From Streptosporangium nondiastaticum (GTDB lineage: Bacteria; Actinomycetota; Actinomycetes; Streptomycetales; Streptomycetaceae): a DNA stretch of 64,000 nt. Both the position numbers and the translations under genes were made by a program. Shown piece by piece: positions 53,580-62,827 of the stretch (position 1 is its first letter; every line of letters starts with the position of its first letter). A model generated the notes under the pieces. The model did no database searches and was not told the DNA's origin. It saw only the letters and a list, made by a program, of their open reading frames with translations. The stretch is from positions 1 through 64,000 of the forward strand of contig NZ_PXWG01000005.1 in assembly GCF_003011965.1 (NCBI RefSeq). Reading direction: 5' to 3'.

Positions 53580-54425
53580 CTAAAGCGGGGCAATGCGGGT
53601 GCCCGGCTCCCGGCGCCGCCCGGCGAGCCAGACCAGGCCCGCGGTCGCGGCGGCCGCGCCGACCGCCGCCGCGGCGACAAGGGCGGGGCGCGAGGGCATC
53701 GACAGCGCCGGCACCCGCTGCTTGAGCCGGACGGGGCGGTTGAAGGAAAGCACCGGCCAGTCGCGGGCGGCCGCTTCCCGGCGCAGCGCCCGGTCGGGGT
53801 TGACCGCGTGCGGGTGGCCGACGGTTTCGAGCATGGGGATGTCGGTGACGGAGTCGCTGTAGGCGTAACACCGGGAGAGGTCGTACCCCTCCGACTCGGC
53901 GAGCTCCTTGATGGCTTCGGCCTTGGTGGGCCCGTAGGCGTAGTACTCGACTTCGCCGGTGAAGGCGCCGTCCTCCACGACCATGCGGGTGGCCACCACG
54001 CGGTCCGCGCCCAGCAGTTCGCCGATGGGCTCGACGACCTCGGCGCCCGAGGTGCTGACAATCACCACGTCGCGCCCGGCGGTGTGGTGTGCTTCGATGA
54101 GGGAGGCGGCTTCGTCGTAAATGATCGGGTCGATGAGTTCGTGCAGGGTCTCGGCGACGATCTCGCGGACCTGCTGGACGTTCCAGCCCCTGCAGAGCGC
54201 CGAGAGATACTCGCGCATCCGCTCCATCTGATCGTGATCGGCTCCGCCGGCGAGGAAGACGAACTGTGCGTACGCGGTGCGCAGCACGGCACGCCGGTTG
54301 ATCAAGCCACCTTGGTAGAACGACTTGCTGAAGGTGAGCGTGCTCGACTTCGCAATGACCGTCTTGTCCAGATCAAAGAACGCGGCTGTCCGGGGCAGCG
54401 AGTGGTTTTCCACGATGCCGAGCAT
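53580..54425 (-). CDS. HAD-superfamily hydrolase (IB-like)
   Basis: This 281-residue protein has the HAD motif FFDLDKTVIAKSS (about residues 16-28), VVIVSTSGAE, a Lys in GPTKAEAI and the acidic motif SDSVTDIPML. The C-terminal 40 residues hold a membrane helix (ALVAAAAVGAAAATAGLVWLAG), so it is anchored. Members are phosphatases of the SerB type, but the substrate is unknown. The gene order with the 6C RNA and the septum-site protein is the same as Rv3661-6C-Rv3660c in Mycobacterium. Confidence 0.9.
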   Translation of the reverse strand: MLGIVENHSLPRTAAFFDLDKTVIAKSSTLTFSKSFYQGGLINRRAVLRTAYAQFVFLAGGADHDQMERMREYLSALCRGWNVQQVREIVAETLHELIDPIIYDEAASLIEAHHTAGRDVVIVSTSGAEVVEPIGELLGADRVVATRMVVEDGAFTGEVEYYAYGPTKAEAIKELAESEGYDLSRCYAYSDSVTDIPMLETVGHPHAVNPDRALRREAAARDWPVLSFNRPVRLKQRVPALSMPSRPALVAAAAVGAAAATAGLVWLAGRRREPGTRIAPL

Positions 54426-54529
54426 AGGCGCCCTCCATTCGGCGTAAGCTGAGGCGTGTGGGTTTGCCTGAGAAGGCTCTCGGGTACACCATGGAAGTCA
54501 CGGATCGTTCGCGACCGTGTCTAACCCGG

Positions 54530-54617
54530 TCCGACTCCTCCCCCCCCGAGTCGGCCGTGGGGACGACCCCCGCTCTCCCCCCCGGCGGGGGTCGTCGCAT
54601 GTCCGGATGCATTTTTC
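54530..54617 (+). ncRNA. 6C small RNA
   Basis: Two hairpins with C-rich loops mark the 6C RNA family. Hairpin 1 pairs CCGACTC (54531-54537) with GAGTCGG (54548-54554) around a C8 loop. Hairpin 2 pairs GACGACCCCCGC (54562-54573) with its complement at 54585-54596. A short GCAT/ATGC hairpin and a five-T run (54612-54616) end it. It lies in a 453-base gap (54426-54878), between a HAD gene and a septum-site gene, as in Mycobacterium and S. coelicolor. TCTAAC at 54520-54525 may be the -10 box. The rest of the gap shows no gene. Confidence 0.9.
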
Positions 54618-54878
54618 GGGTCCTCACCCGGCATTCCTCCCTCCCGCGCCACCCGACGGCGGCTGCCTCCCTCCCTTCATACACGCTACGCAGCGTAATC
54701 GGCGGGCTGCTCTGCGGAAGTCACCGGTATAGGTGACCGGGATATTCACAGCGGCTGAGTTGTCCACAGTTTTTGACCAAGATCCACATTGTTTTCCAGT
54801 TCGCTGCACGGTGATTCCCCGCGCTCTTCCGCGATGTCCGCGGATGCGAGAGCGCGCAGTTGAGACGGGGAGGACGCC

Positions 54879-55991
54879 GTGGCCGGATCCAGCGCATCCG
54901 AATGGCCGCCCGCCGCCGGCGGGCAGCAGCGCGGACCACTGATCATCGCCGAGGACGAGGAGCTGCTCGACGACCTGCTGCGCCTGTGCGCGGCGGCCGG
55001 AGCCGTGCCCGAAGTGGCACACGGCGCCCCCGCGCGCCGCGGCGCCGGCCTCGATCCACCGTTGATCCTGGTCGGGGAGGACTGCGCGCGCCGCCTGCGC
55101 GGCACTCGCCTGGCGGCCCATGGCGACGCGGTCCTGCTCGTCGGCCGTGACCGCGGCGAGGACGCGGTGTGGCGGCTGGCCGTGGAGATCGGCGCGCGGG
55201 ATGTGGTGCTGCTGCCCGGCTGCGAGGGCCGGCTCGTCGAGCGGATCGCCGACGCCGTCGAAGGCGCCGGGCGGCCCGCCCTCACCGTCGGGGTGATCGG
55301 CGGGTGCGGCGGCGCGGGAGCGAGCACGCTGGCGTGCGCCCTCGCCGTCAGCGCCGCCGCCGACGGGCGGCGCACCATGCTCATCGACGGCGATCCGCTG
55401 GGCGGCGGCCTCGACGTCCTGCTCGGCGGCGAACGAGCGGAAGGGCTGCGCTGGCCGGCCTTCGCCGACTCCCGGGGCCGCGTGGCGTGCCGGGCGCTGG
55501 AGGAAGCCCTGCCCGAGCTCCACGCGATGCGCCTGCTCAGCTGGGACCGGAGCTCCTGCACGGCCGTGCCGCCCGAAGCGGTGAAGGCCGTGCTGGCCGC
55601 GGCACGCCGCCGCGGAGGGGCGGTGGTCGTCGATCTGCCGCGCCGGCTCGACGAAGCGGCCCTCGAAGCCGCCGCGCAGCTCGATGCGGGCCTGCTGGTG
55701 GTGCCCTCGGAGCTGCGGGCCGTGGCCGCGGCGCACCGCGTCGCCGCCACCGTCGGAGCGGTCATCGGCGACCTGCGGGTGGTCGTCCGCGCTCCGCGCG
55801 CCCCCGGCCTCGACGGCGCACAGGTCTCCCGCCTCCTCGGCCTGCCCCTCGCCGGCGAACTCCCACCGGAGACGGGCCTGGCGGCCGCGCTCGCGGCGGG
55901 CCGGCCGCCGGGCGGCGAGCGCGGCCCGCTGGCCCGGTTCTGCACCGACTTCTGGGCCTGCTTCGAAGCCATCCACCGGGGGTCGTCATGA
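54879..55991 (+). CDS. CpaE/Ssd-type septum-site or pilus-localisation ATPase
   Basis: This 370-residue protein starts at GTG 54879 behind GGGGAGG. An N-terminal receiver-like domain (about residues 20-130) is followed by a MinD-like ATPase domain (VGVIGGCGGAGASTLACAL, about residues 143-161, with GDPLGGGLDVLLGG). The deviant Walker A lacks the usual GKT lysine, so ATP binding may be altered. It corresponds to mycobacterial Rv3660c (Ssd) and CpaE/TadZ, which place the pilus machine. It overlaps tadA. Confidence 0.88.
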   Translation: MAGSSASEWPPAAGGQQRGPLIIAEDEELLDDLLRLCAAAGAVPEVAHGAPARRGAGLDPPLILVGEDCARRLRGTRLAAHGDAVLLVGRDRGEDAVWRLAVEIGARDVVLLPGCEGRLVERIADAVEGAGRPALTVGVIGGCGGAGASTLACALAVSAAADGRRTMLIDGDPLGGGLDVLLGGERAEGLRWPAFADSRGRVACRALEEALPELHAMRLLSWDRSSCTAVPPEAVKAVLAAARRRGGAVVVDLPRRLDEAALEAAAQLDAGLLVVPSELRAVAAAHRVAATVGAVIGDLRVVVRAPRAPGLDGAQVSRLLGLPLAGELPPETGLAAALAAGRPPGGERGPLARFCTDFWACFEAIHRGSS

Positions 55992-57145
55992 GCGCCGGAC
56001 TGCTGGAGGCCGTGCGGCTGAGGCTCGCCGAGAGCGGCGCCGAACCCACACCCGCCAAGGTCGCGGAGGCGCTGCGCCAGGAAGGGCGGCTCCTCGGGGA
56101 CGCCGAGATCCTCGGCGTCGCGGCCCGGCTGCGCTCCGAGCTGATCGGCGCCGGCCCGCTGGAACGGCTGCTGGCCGAGCCCGACGTCACCGACGTCCTC
56201 GTCACGGCGCCCGACCAGGTCTGGGTCGACAGGGGCGCCGGCCTGCAGCGGACGGACGTCGTCTTCCCGGATGCCGCGGCCGTGCGTAGGCTCGCCCAGC
56301 GGCTCGCAGCCATCGCCGGACGCCGGCTGGACGACGCCCGCCCCTGGGTCGACGCCCGGCTGCCCGACGGCACGCGGCTGCATGCGGTGCTGCCCCCGAT
56401 CGCGGTCGGCTCCACCTGCCTCTCGCTGCGCGTCGTGCGCCCCCGCGCCTTCACCCTGGACGACCTGATGGCCGCCGGGACGGTGCCGCCGCGCGGGGAC
56501 GAGCTGCTGCGTGCGGTGCTCGAAGCGAGGCTCTCGTTCGTGATCAGCGGCGGAACGGGCAGCGGCAAGACGACGCTGCTGACCACCTTGCTCGGGCTGG
56601 TCGCGCCGGACGAGCGGATCGTCCTCGCCGAGGACTCCGCAGAACTGCGCCCCGATCACCCGCACGTGGTCCGGCTGGAGACCCGCCCGGCGAACCAGGA
56701 GGGCATGGGACTGGTCACCCTGCGGGACCTGGTCCGGCAGGCCCTGCGCATGCGGCCGGACCGGCTGGTGGTGGGCGAGGTCCGCGGAGCGGAGGTCACG
56801 GACCTGCTGGCCGCTCTCAACACGGGGCACGAGGGAGGCTGCGGCACGGTCCACGCGAACGCCGCGGCGGACGTGCCCGCCCGGCTCGAAGCGCTGGGCT
56901 CGGCGGCCGGCCTCGACCGTGCCGCGCTGCACAGCCAGCTGGCGGCCGGCCTGTCGGTCGTCATCCATCTCGTACGGGAGCGGGGCGGGCGGCGGCGCGT
57001 CGCCGAGGTGCATGTGCTCGACCGGGACCCCGCCGGGTTCGTCACCACTGTGCCGGCCGTCGTCTGGGGCGCCGAAGGCTTCCGGCGGGCGCGCGGGTGG
57101 GCGCGGCTGGCCGGGCTGTGCGAGCGGGGCGGGGCGACGCCGTGA
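55988..57145 (+). CDS. tadA: Tad/Flp pilus ATPase
   Basis: This 385-residue protein powers assembly of the pilus. The Walker A motif is [18 protein letters not shown] (about residues 187-204). The Asp box LAEDSAEL, Walker [17 protein letters not shown] and the His box GTVHANA (about 289-295) follow, all intact. It starts at ATG 55988, overlapping the CpaE-like stop, and its stop overlaps the TadB start. Homologues in Mycobacterium include Rv3659c. Confidence 0.95.
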   Translation: MSAGLLEAVRLRLAESGAEPTPAKVAEALRQEGRLLGDAEILGVAARLRSELIGAGPLERLLAEPDVTDVLVTAPDQVWVDRGAGLQRTDVVFPDAAAVRRLAQRLAAIAGRRLDDARPWVDARLPDGTRLHAVLPPIAVGSTCLSLRVVRPRAFTLDDLMAAGTVPPRGDELLRAVLEARLSFVISGGTGSGKTTLLTTLLGLVAPDERIVLAEDSAELRPDHPHVVRLETRPANQEGMGLVTLRDLVRQALRMRPDRLVVGEVRGAEVTDLLAALNTGHEGGCGTVHANAAADVPARLEALGSAAGLDRAALHSQLAAGLSVVIHLVRERGGRRRVAEVHVLDRDPAGFVTTVPAVVWGAEGFRRARGWARLAGLCERGGATP

Positions 57146-58101
57146 CCGCCGCCGGGACGATGCCGCGGGCCGCGCTCACGAGCGCCGCCGCACCGAGCAC
57201 GCTGTTCATGGCCCGGCCTCTCACGGCCTGGCCTCCGACCGGCCCCCGCCGGGAGCTGCGCCGTGCGCGGCTGCTGTTCGCGGCCGGCGGGTCCGCCGTG
57301 CCCGCCGGGCCGTGGCCGCCCGCCTGGGCGAGGGAGTGGGGCAGCCGGTTGCGCCGGTGGGCGCGGGACCGGCGGGAGCTGATGTGCCTTCCGGTCGGCG
57401 GTGGGGTGGCCCTGTTGGGGGCGTCGCTGCTGCCGCTGGTGGCGGCGCTCGTAGCCGTCCCGCTCGTACGGAGGTGGCTGGCCGCCCGGCGGGAGCAGGG
57501 CGAACGGGAGCGGCGCGAGGCGGCGGTGATCGAGCTGTGCGGGACGGTCGCGGGCGAATTGCGGGCGGGCAGGCAGCCCGGCCAGGCGCTGGCCGGTGTG
57601 CCCGCGGGGGACTTGGGTCCGCAGTGGGCGTCCGTTGTGGCCGCGGCGAGGTTCGGCGGCGATGTGCCGGAGGCCCTGCGGGCCGTGGCCGTACGCCCCG
57701 GGGCCGAGGGGCTGCACGGTGCGGCCGCCTGCTGGCGCGTGGCCGTGGACGGTGGCGCGGGGCTCGCATCGGGGCTCGAACGGGTGGCGGCCGCGCTGAG
57801 CGCCGAGCGGGATCAACGGGAGGAGCTGCGGTCGCAATTGGCGGGGGCGCGGTCCACCGCCGTGATGCTGGCCCTGCTGCCCGTGCTCGCCCTGCTGATG
57901 GGCAGTGCGCTGGGAGCCGCGCCGCTGAGAGTGCTGCTGCACACCCCGGCCGGGCTCGGCTGTCTCCTCCTAGGGGGACTTCTGGAGGGCGCCGGCATCG
58001 CCTGGACCGGGCGGATCGTGCGGGCGGCGGCAGGCGCGCCCGAAGGGCGGGGCGGCGAACGCGGCAGGCCCGGCCCTCCGGCGGAAGGGGGAGTTTCGTG
58101 A
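57142..58101 (+). CDS. tadB: Tad pilus inner-membrane protein TadB
   Basis: This 319-residue protein has the type II secretion F-domain fold, with membrane helices at about residues 85-110, 245-265 and 270-290. The F-domain region [20 protein letters not shown] is at about residues 130-150. It starts at GTG 57142, overlapping tadA by four bases, and is fused by a GTGA overlap to tadC. It forms the platform with TadC that the TadA motor moves. Confidence 0.88.
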   Translation: MTAAGTMPRAALTSAAAPSTLFMARPLTAWPPTGPRRELRRARLLFAAGGSAVPAGPWPPAWAREWGSRLRRWARDRRELMCLPVGGGVALLGASLLPLVAALVAVPLVRRWLAARREQGERERREAAVIELCGTVAGELRAGRQPGQALAGVPAGDLGPQWASVVAAARFGGDVPEALRAVAVRPGAEGLHGAAACWRVAVDGGAGLASGLERVAAALSAERDQREELRSQLAGARSTAVMLALLPVLALLMGSALGAAPLRVLLHTPAGLGCLLLGGLLEGAGIAWTGRIVRAAAGAPEGRGGERGRPGPPAEGGVS

Positions 58102-58916
58102 GCGCAAATGTTATCCACAGCCTGTGGATGGTGATTCTTGCGGGCGTCGCGTCCACTTGCGCGGTGAGCGTGGCGGTCCGGATCCGCAGGAGGCGGGTGG
58201 GACGTCGCCGGGCGGCTGCCCTGTTCGGGCGCGAACCCGCCACGAACGCGAGGACGCAGGGGCTCAGGGCCTGTGCCGGCCGGCTGCCGAGGGCCCGGGA
58301 CTGGCTTCCCGCGGCGGGGGCCGGAGCCGCCGGGTTCATCCTCCTCGGCGGAGCGGCCGGGTGCGCGGCGGGACTCGCCGCCGCGTACGGCATGTGGCGG
58401 TGGGGGCGGCGCCGGAAGAACGCCGGGGTTGTGGCCGGAGCCCCGGGACAAGCCCCGGCGGGAGAGGCGGGCGAGGCCGAGGCGCAACTTCCGCTGGCCG
58501 CCGATCTCATGGCGGCGTGCCTGGCGGCGGGCGCCGGGCCCAGGGAGGCGGCCGAAGCGGTCGGCCTGTCGCTGGGCGGCCCGGTGGGCGAACGGCTCGC
58601 CCGGGCCGCGGCGGAAGTCCGGCTCGGCGGCGACCCGGCAACAGCCTGGGGTCGCTTGGGCGGCCTGCCGGGCGCCCGGGGGCTCGCCCGCTGCCTGGAG
58701 AGGGCGCAGGCGACGGGAGTGCCCGCGGTGGAGCCCATGTCGCGGCTCGCCGGCCGGTTGCGGGCCGAGCGCGGCAGGGCGGCGGGCATACGGGCACGGC
58801 GCGCGGGCGTCCTGGCGACGGCCCCGCTCGGGCTGTGCTTCCTGCCCGCGTTCCTGACGGTCGGGGTGGTGCCCGTGGTGATCGGTCTGGCGAGTGGTCT
58901 GACGAAAGGACATTGA
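58098..58916 (+). CDS. tadC: Tad pilus inner-membrane protein TadC
   Basis: This 272-residue protein is a second F-domain protein with membrane segments at about residues 10-30, 70-95 and 245-265. The LAADLMAACLAAGAGPREAAEAVG region (about residues 135-158) is the conserved F-domain. It starts at GTG 58098, overlapping tadB by four bases. It lies two bases upstream of the pilin gene. Confidence 0.87.
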   Translation: MSANVIHSLWMVILAGVASTCAVSVAVRIRRRRVGRRRAAALFGREPATNARTQGLRACAGRLPRARDWLPAAGAGAAGFILLGGAAGCAAGLAAAYGMWRWGRRRKNAGVVAGAPGQAPAGEAGEAEAQLPLAADLMAACLAAGAGPREAAEAVGLSLGGPVGERLARAAAEVRLGGDPATAWGRLGGLPGARGLARCLERAQATGVPAVEPMSRLAGRLRAERGRAAGIRARRAGVLATAPLGLCFLPAFLTVGVVPVVIGLASGLTKGH

Positions 58917-58918
58917 CG

Positions 58919-59353
58919 GTGAGTGAGGTGCAGGTCGTGGCAGCGAGGACGGCGGGGAAGGCGATGGAAGGCCAGGCGATGGCGGGGAAGGCGATGGCAG
59001 GCAAGGTGATGGTGGGTAAGACGATGACGGTGCGGAGGGTGTCCGTGCGCCGGGCCTGGTGCGGGGCGCACGGGGGGCTGCCGGTCCGGGCGAGGTACCG
59101 GTCGCTGGGCGGAGAGCGGGGCCGGTGGTGGCCCGGCGGGTGGGACAGGCCCTGGCGGTGGCCGGTCTCCTGGCGGGCGGGCAGGCCGTGGGCCTTCGCG
59201 GCCGGCGACGCGGGCATGTCGACGGCCGAGTACGCCGTCGGCACCGTGGCCGCCTGTGCGCTTGCCGCCGTGCTCTACAAGGTGGTCACGAGCGGGGCGG
59301 TCAGTGCGGCGCTGCAGGGGCTCATCGGGAGGGCGCTCAATGCGCCGTTCTGA
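58919..59353 (+). CDS. Flp-type pilin precursor (DUF4244) with repeat leader
   Basis: This 144-residue prepilin starts at GTG 58919 behind AAAGGA. The mature pilin begins after GDAG at MSTAEYAVGTVAACALAAV (about residues 100-118), with Glu at position +5 as in type IV pilins. Only about 45-48 mature residues follow. The long leader has five Met/Lys-rich pentapeptides (AMAGK-like) from 15-bp repeats and a Trp/Arg-rich stretch. The leader is far longer than that of ordinary Flp pilins. No prepilin peptidase gene is in the window. Confidence 0.86.
   Translation: MSEVQVVAARTAGKAMEGQAMAGKAMAGKVMVGKTMTVRRVSVRRAWCGAHGGLPVRARYRSLGGERGRWWPGGWDRPWRWPVSWRAGRPWAFAAGDAGMSTAEYAVGTVAACALAAVLYKVVTSGAVSAALQGLIGRALNAPF
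58961..59035. repeat. Five in-frame 15-bp repeats in the pilin leader
   Basis: Five 15-bp units from 58961 share the core GCGATGGCNGGNAAG and encode AMEGQ, AMAGK, AMAGK, VMVGK and TMTVR. The frame is preserved. Confidence 0.9.
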
Positions 59354-59873
59354 CGGGGCGTCCAGGGCGCCCGGGGCCTCCGGGCGACCGTCCGGAGGCG
59401 GCCCGCCGGGGCTATGCACCCGCGTGGACCAGGGTTCTGACGGATGGTCCGGTGAGGTCGCCCTCGCCGGTCCCGCCCGCCGGCCGGGGCGGCGCCTTCC
59501 GGCCGTCCGGGCGGCGGGCGGCCACCGGGGGCGTTCCCGGCGCTGTGACGGCGGCTATGTGACCGCCGAGGCGGCGATGGTGCTCCCGGCGCTGATCCTG
59601 TTCGGCATGGCCCTGATCTGGGGGCTGATGGCCGCGGCAGCACAGATCCAGTGCGTGGACGCCGCGCGGGCAGGTGCCCGGGCGGCCGCCCGGTCGGATC
59701 CGGAGACGGTGGCGGTCGCGGCGGCCCGGTCCGCCGCGCCGCAGGGGGCCCGCATCGCCGTGGCGCGGGAGGGCGACCTCGTACGGGTACGGGTCGAGGC
59801 CCGCGCGGCGGGGCCGCTCGCCGTGCGGCTGGGCGGAGAGGCGGTGGCCCTTGCGGAGGAGACGGTGCGGTGA
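59340..59873 (+). CDS. TadE-family pseudopilin-like protein
   Basis: This 177-residue protein has the TadE signature GYVTAEAAMVLPALILFGMALIWGLMAAAAQIQCVDAARAGARAAARSDP, with the cleaved helix at about residues 80-105. ATG 59340 is preferred because GGGAGG lies seven bases upstream, inside the end of the pilin gene. The N-terminal 75 residues are Arg/Gly-rich. TadE proteins are minor pilus components. Confidence 0.82.
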   Translation: MRRSDGASRAPGASGRPSGGGPPGLCTRVDQGSDGWSGEVALAGPARRPGRRLPAVRAAGGHRGRSRRCDGGYVTAEAAMVLPALILFGMALIWGLMAAAAQIQCVDAARAGARAAARSDPETVAVAAARSAAPQGARIAVAREGDLVRVRVEARAAGPLAVRLGGEAVALAEETVR

Positions 59874-59880
59874 CCGGGGG

Positions 59881-60354
59881 ATGGCCACGGTGTGGGTGGC
59901 GGTGGCGGTCACGGCGCTCTGCGCGGTGTTCGCGGCGCTGCTGGCCATGGGGCAGGCCATGGTGGCCCGCCACCGGGCGGGCGGCGCGGCGGACCTGGCG
60001 GCGCTGGCCGCGGCGGACCACGCCCTTGAGGGCCAGGAGGCCGCGTGCGGCCTCGCCCGGAGGGTGGCCGCCGCCCAGGGCACGAGAGTGGTGCGCTGTG
60101 CCGTGAACGGTGAGATCGCCGAGGTCGCGGCCGAGGCCCGGGCGGGGCCGTACGCCGTCCGGGTGCGGTCGCGGGCGGGGCCCGCGGAGGCGGTCGGGCT
60201 CACTCCTGTGGCGGTATCGGCTGCTGCTTTCCTCGCAGGCCCTGAACGCCGGGGCCCCGGCGTTCAGGGCCACGCCTCCCCGGGCCTCAGGCTCCGGGTG
60301 GCCCCGGCCGGGCCTCTGGCCGGACCTCTTCCTGAGGGGCCGGGGCGTCCCTGA
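59881..60354 (+). CDS. TadE-like protein of the Rv3654c type
   Basis: This 157-residue protein has one N-terminal membrane helix (VAVAVTALCAVFAALLAMGQAMVARHRA) and a GGAADLAALAAADHAL helix, as in Rv3654c and other TadG-like proteins at the end of actinobacterial Tad loci. Typical family members stop near residue 115. Here the frame continues for about 40 residues of Pro/Gly/Arg-rich sequence through a strong palindrome and into the helicase gene. ATG 59881 is used, with GTG 59890 as an alternative. Confidence 0.72.
   Translation: MATVWVAVAVTALCAVFAALLAMGQAMVARHRAGGAADLAALAAADHALEGQEAACGLARRVAAAQGTRVVRCAVNGEIAEVAAEARAGPYAVRVRSRAGPAEAVGLTPVAVSAAAFLAGPERRGPGVQGHASPGLRLRVAPAGPLAGPLPEGPGRP
60238..60271. 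terminator. 34-bp perfect palindrome at the end of the Tad operon
   Basis: Fifteen-base arms (GGCCCTGAACGCCGG at 60238-60252 and its complement at 60257-60271) join through GGCC, so the whole 34 bases are self-complementary. It is 15 bases beyond the helicase stop, which suits a terminator for that gene, but lies inside the TadE-like frame on the other strand. Confidence 0.85.
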
Positions 60355-62773
60355 GGAGCCGGGTGAGGAGGCGGATCGCGGCTCGCTTGTCGAGGGGGTC
60401 GTTGCCGTTGCCGCACTTGGGGGACTGCACGCAGGAAGGGCAGCCCGTGTCGCACTCGCAGGCGGCGATCGCCTCGCGGGTGGCGGTGAGCCAGCGGGCG
60501 GCGGTGTGGAAGGCCCGCTCGGCGAAGCCGGCGCCGCCGGGGTGGCCGTCGTAGACGAACACCGTCGGCAGGAGCGTGTCGGGGTGCAGGGGGACGGAGA
60601 CGCCGCCGATGTCCCAGCGGTCGCAGGTGGCGAAGAGGGGGAGCATGCCGATGGAGGCGTGTTCCGCGGCGTGCAGGGCGCCGCCGAGGGCCTCGGGGTC
60701 GATGCGGGCCTCGTCGAGCTGGTCCTCGGTGACGGTCCACCACACGGCGCGGGTCCGCAGCGTACGGGGCGGCAGGTCCAGTTTGGACTCGCCCAGGATC
60801 TCGCCGGTGATCAGCCGGCGGCGCAGGAAGGAGACGACCTGGTTGGTGACCTCGACCGAGCCGAAGCACAGCCGCGCCTCCCCCCAGGGGATCTCGGCGG
60901 CGGTCTCCAGGATGGAGATGGAGGTCGTGTCGCGGGCGGTGGTCGAGTACGGCGGGTCGGCCTGCTCGACGAGGGCGACGGAGTCCTCCAGGTCGAGGCG
61001 GCGGACGAGATAGGTGCGGCCCTGGTGGAGATGGACCGCGCCCTCGTGGACGGAGGCGTGGGCCGCGGCGGCGTCCACGGTGCCCAGCAGGCGCCCGGTG
61101 CCCTCCTCCACGACCTGGACGGGCCGGCCGCCGCCGCCCCGGATGTCGGTCAGGTCGGCGGCGCGCTCGCGGCGGGTCCAGTGCCAGGCGGCGCCGCGGC
61201 GGCGCAGCAGCTTGCGGCCTTCGAGCTGAGTGAGCACGCCGGGGGCCGCGGGCCCGAAGAGGGACAGGTCGGCCTCGGTGAGCGGCAGCTCGGCGGCCGC
61301 GGCGCACAGATGGGGGGCGAGGACGTAGGGGTTGTCGGGATCGAGGACGGTGGATTCCACGGGCTGCCGGAAGAGCGCCTCCGGGTGGTGGACGAGGTAG
61401 GTGTCCAGCGGGTCGTCGCGGGCGACCAGGACGGCCAGGGCGCCCCGGCCCGTACGGCCCGCGCGGCCGGCCTGCTGCCACAGGGAGGCCCGGGTGCCCG
61501 GGTAGCCGGTCAGGAGGACGGCGTCGAGGCCCGCGACGTCGACGCCGAGCTCCAGGGCGGTCGTGGCGGCCAGGCCGAGCAGGTCGCCGGTGTGCAGGGC
61601 GTGCTCGATGGCGCGGCGCTCCTCGGGGAGGTAGCCGCCGCGGTAGGCGGCGACACGCCCGGGGAGCGAGCGGTCCACGGCGGCGAGGCGTTCCTGGGCG
61701 ATCAGGGCGATGAGCTCGGCGCCGCGCCGTGAGCGCACGAAGGCGACCGTGCGGACGCCTTGGACGACGAGGTCGGTGAGGAGGTCGGCGCTCTCGGCGG
61801 TGGCGGTGCGGCGCACGGGGGCCCCGCGCTCGCCGTGCAGCTCGGTGAGCGGGGGCTCCCACAGGGCGAAGACGAGTTCGCCGCGCGGGGAGGCGTCCTC
61901 GGTGATCTCCGCCACGGGGACGCCGGTGAGCCGGGCCGCCGCGGTGGCCGGGTCGGAGGCGGTGGCCGAGGCGAGGAGGAAGACCGGATCGGATCCGTAG
62001 CGGGCGCACACGCGCCGGAGACGGCGCAGCACCTGGGCGACGTGCGAGCCGAAGACGCCCCGGTAGGTGTGGCACTCGTCGATGACGACGTAGCGCAGGG
62101 CGCGCAGGAAGGAGGACCACCTGGGGTGGGCGGGCAGGATGGAGCGGTGGAGCATGTCGGGGTTGGTGAGCGCGTAATTGGCGTACTGGCGCACCCACTC
62201 CCGCTCCTCGACCGGCGTGTCCCCGTCGTAGACGGCGGGCCGGACGCCCTTGCCCAGGGGCTCGGCGAGGGCGCGCACGGCGCGCCGCTGGTCGGCGGCC
62301 AGGGCCTTGGTGGGGGCGAGGTACAGGGCGGTCGCGCCGCGGCCGTTCGGAGCCTCCGAGCCGTCCAGCAGGGCGCTGAGGACCGGCGCCAGGTACGCGA
62401 GGGACTTCCCGGAGGCGGTGCCGGTGGCCACGACGACCGACTCGCCGCGCAGCGCGTGCGCGGCGGTGAGAGCCTGGTGGGCCCAGGGCCGCTCGATTCC
62501 GGCGGCCCGGACGGCCTCGACCACTTCCGGCCGGATCTGCTCAGGCCAGGGGGCATGACGTCCCGGACGCGGGGGCAAGTGCTCCGTATGAGTGATGCGT
62601 GCAGCCCGGTCGGCCCCGGCGGTCAGTCGGTCGAGGACTGTCCGGGGAGCGGGATGTACGCCCGCCTCCGGCGGGAGTTGATCGTTGGCCATCGGCACCG
62701 AGTGTGTCACTGGCGTGACGGACAATGGCGTCAAGGCGTCGTGCGCGCCTGCCGGTAAGTGATTGAATGCCAT
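60287..62773 (-). CDS. DExH-box helicase of the MrfA/YprA/Hrq1 type
   Basis: This 828-residue protein has Walker A ([19 protein letters not shown]), the DECH box ([11 protein letters not shown]) and motif VI ([13 protein letters not shown]). The C-terminal DUF1998 domain carries four Cys ([10 protein letters not shown]...KCGNGN), a zinc or iron-sulfur site. MrfA in Bacillus repairs mitomycin damage. ATG 62773 is chosen because longer readings run antisense through bldG. It is divergent from bldG. Confidence 0.92.
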   Translation of the reverse strand: MAFNHLPAGAHDALTPLSVTPVTHSVPMANDQLPPEAGVHPAPRTVLDRLTAGADRAARITHTEHLPPRPGRHAPWPEQIRPEVVEAVRAAGIERPWAHQALTAAHALRGESVVVATGTASGKSLAYLAPVLSALLDGSEAPNGRGATALYLAPTKALAADQRRAVRALAEPLGKGVRPAVYDGDTPVEEREWVRQYANYALTNPDMLHRSILPAHPRWSSFLRALRYVVIDECHTYRGVFGSHVAQVLRRLRRVCARYGSDPVFLLASATASDPATAAARLTGVPVAEITEDASPRGELVFALWEPPLTELHGERGAPVRRTATAESADLLTDLVVQGVRTVAFVRSRRGAELIALIAQERLAAVDRSLPGRVAAYRGGYLPEERRAIEHALHTGDLLGLAATTALELGVDVAGLDAVLLTGYPGTRASLWQQAGRAGRTGRGALAVLVARDDPLDTYLVHHPEALFRQPVESTVLDPDNPYVLAPHLCAAAAELPLTEADLSLFGPAAPGVLTQLEGRKLLRRRGAAWHWTRRERAADLTDIRGGGGRPVQVVEEGTGRLLGTVDAAAAHASVHEGAVHLHQGRTYLVRRLDLEDSVALVEQADPPYSTTARDTTSISILETAAEIPWGEARLCFGSVEVTNQVVSFLRRRLITGEILGESKLDLPPRTLRTRAVWWTVTEDQLDEARIDPEALGGALHAAEHASIGMLPLFATCDRWDIGGVSVPLHPDTLLPTVFVYDGHPGGAGFAERAFHTAARWLTATREAIAACECDTGCPSCVQSPKCGNGNDPLDKRAAIRLLTRLLRDAPAPQEEVRPEARPGPPGA

Positions 62774-62827
62774 CGCGGCTGCCGATCCATGGGGGGCGAC
62801 CGCTCGATGCAAGGTGCTGGAGGATCC

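Noticed and set aside
54458..54736. 92-residue ORF across the 6C RNA
   Set aside because: It reads through two stable hairpins and a terminator and has no homology-like pattern. The structured RNA explains the sequence.
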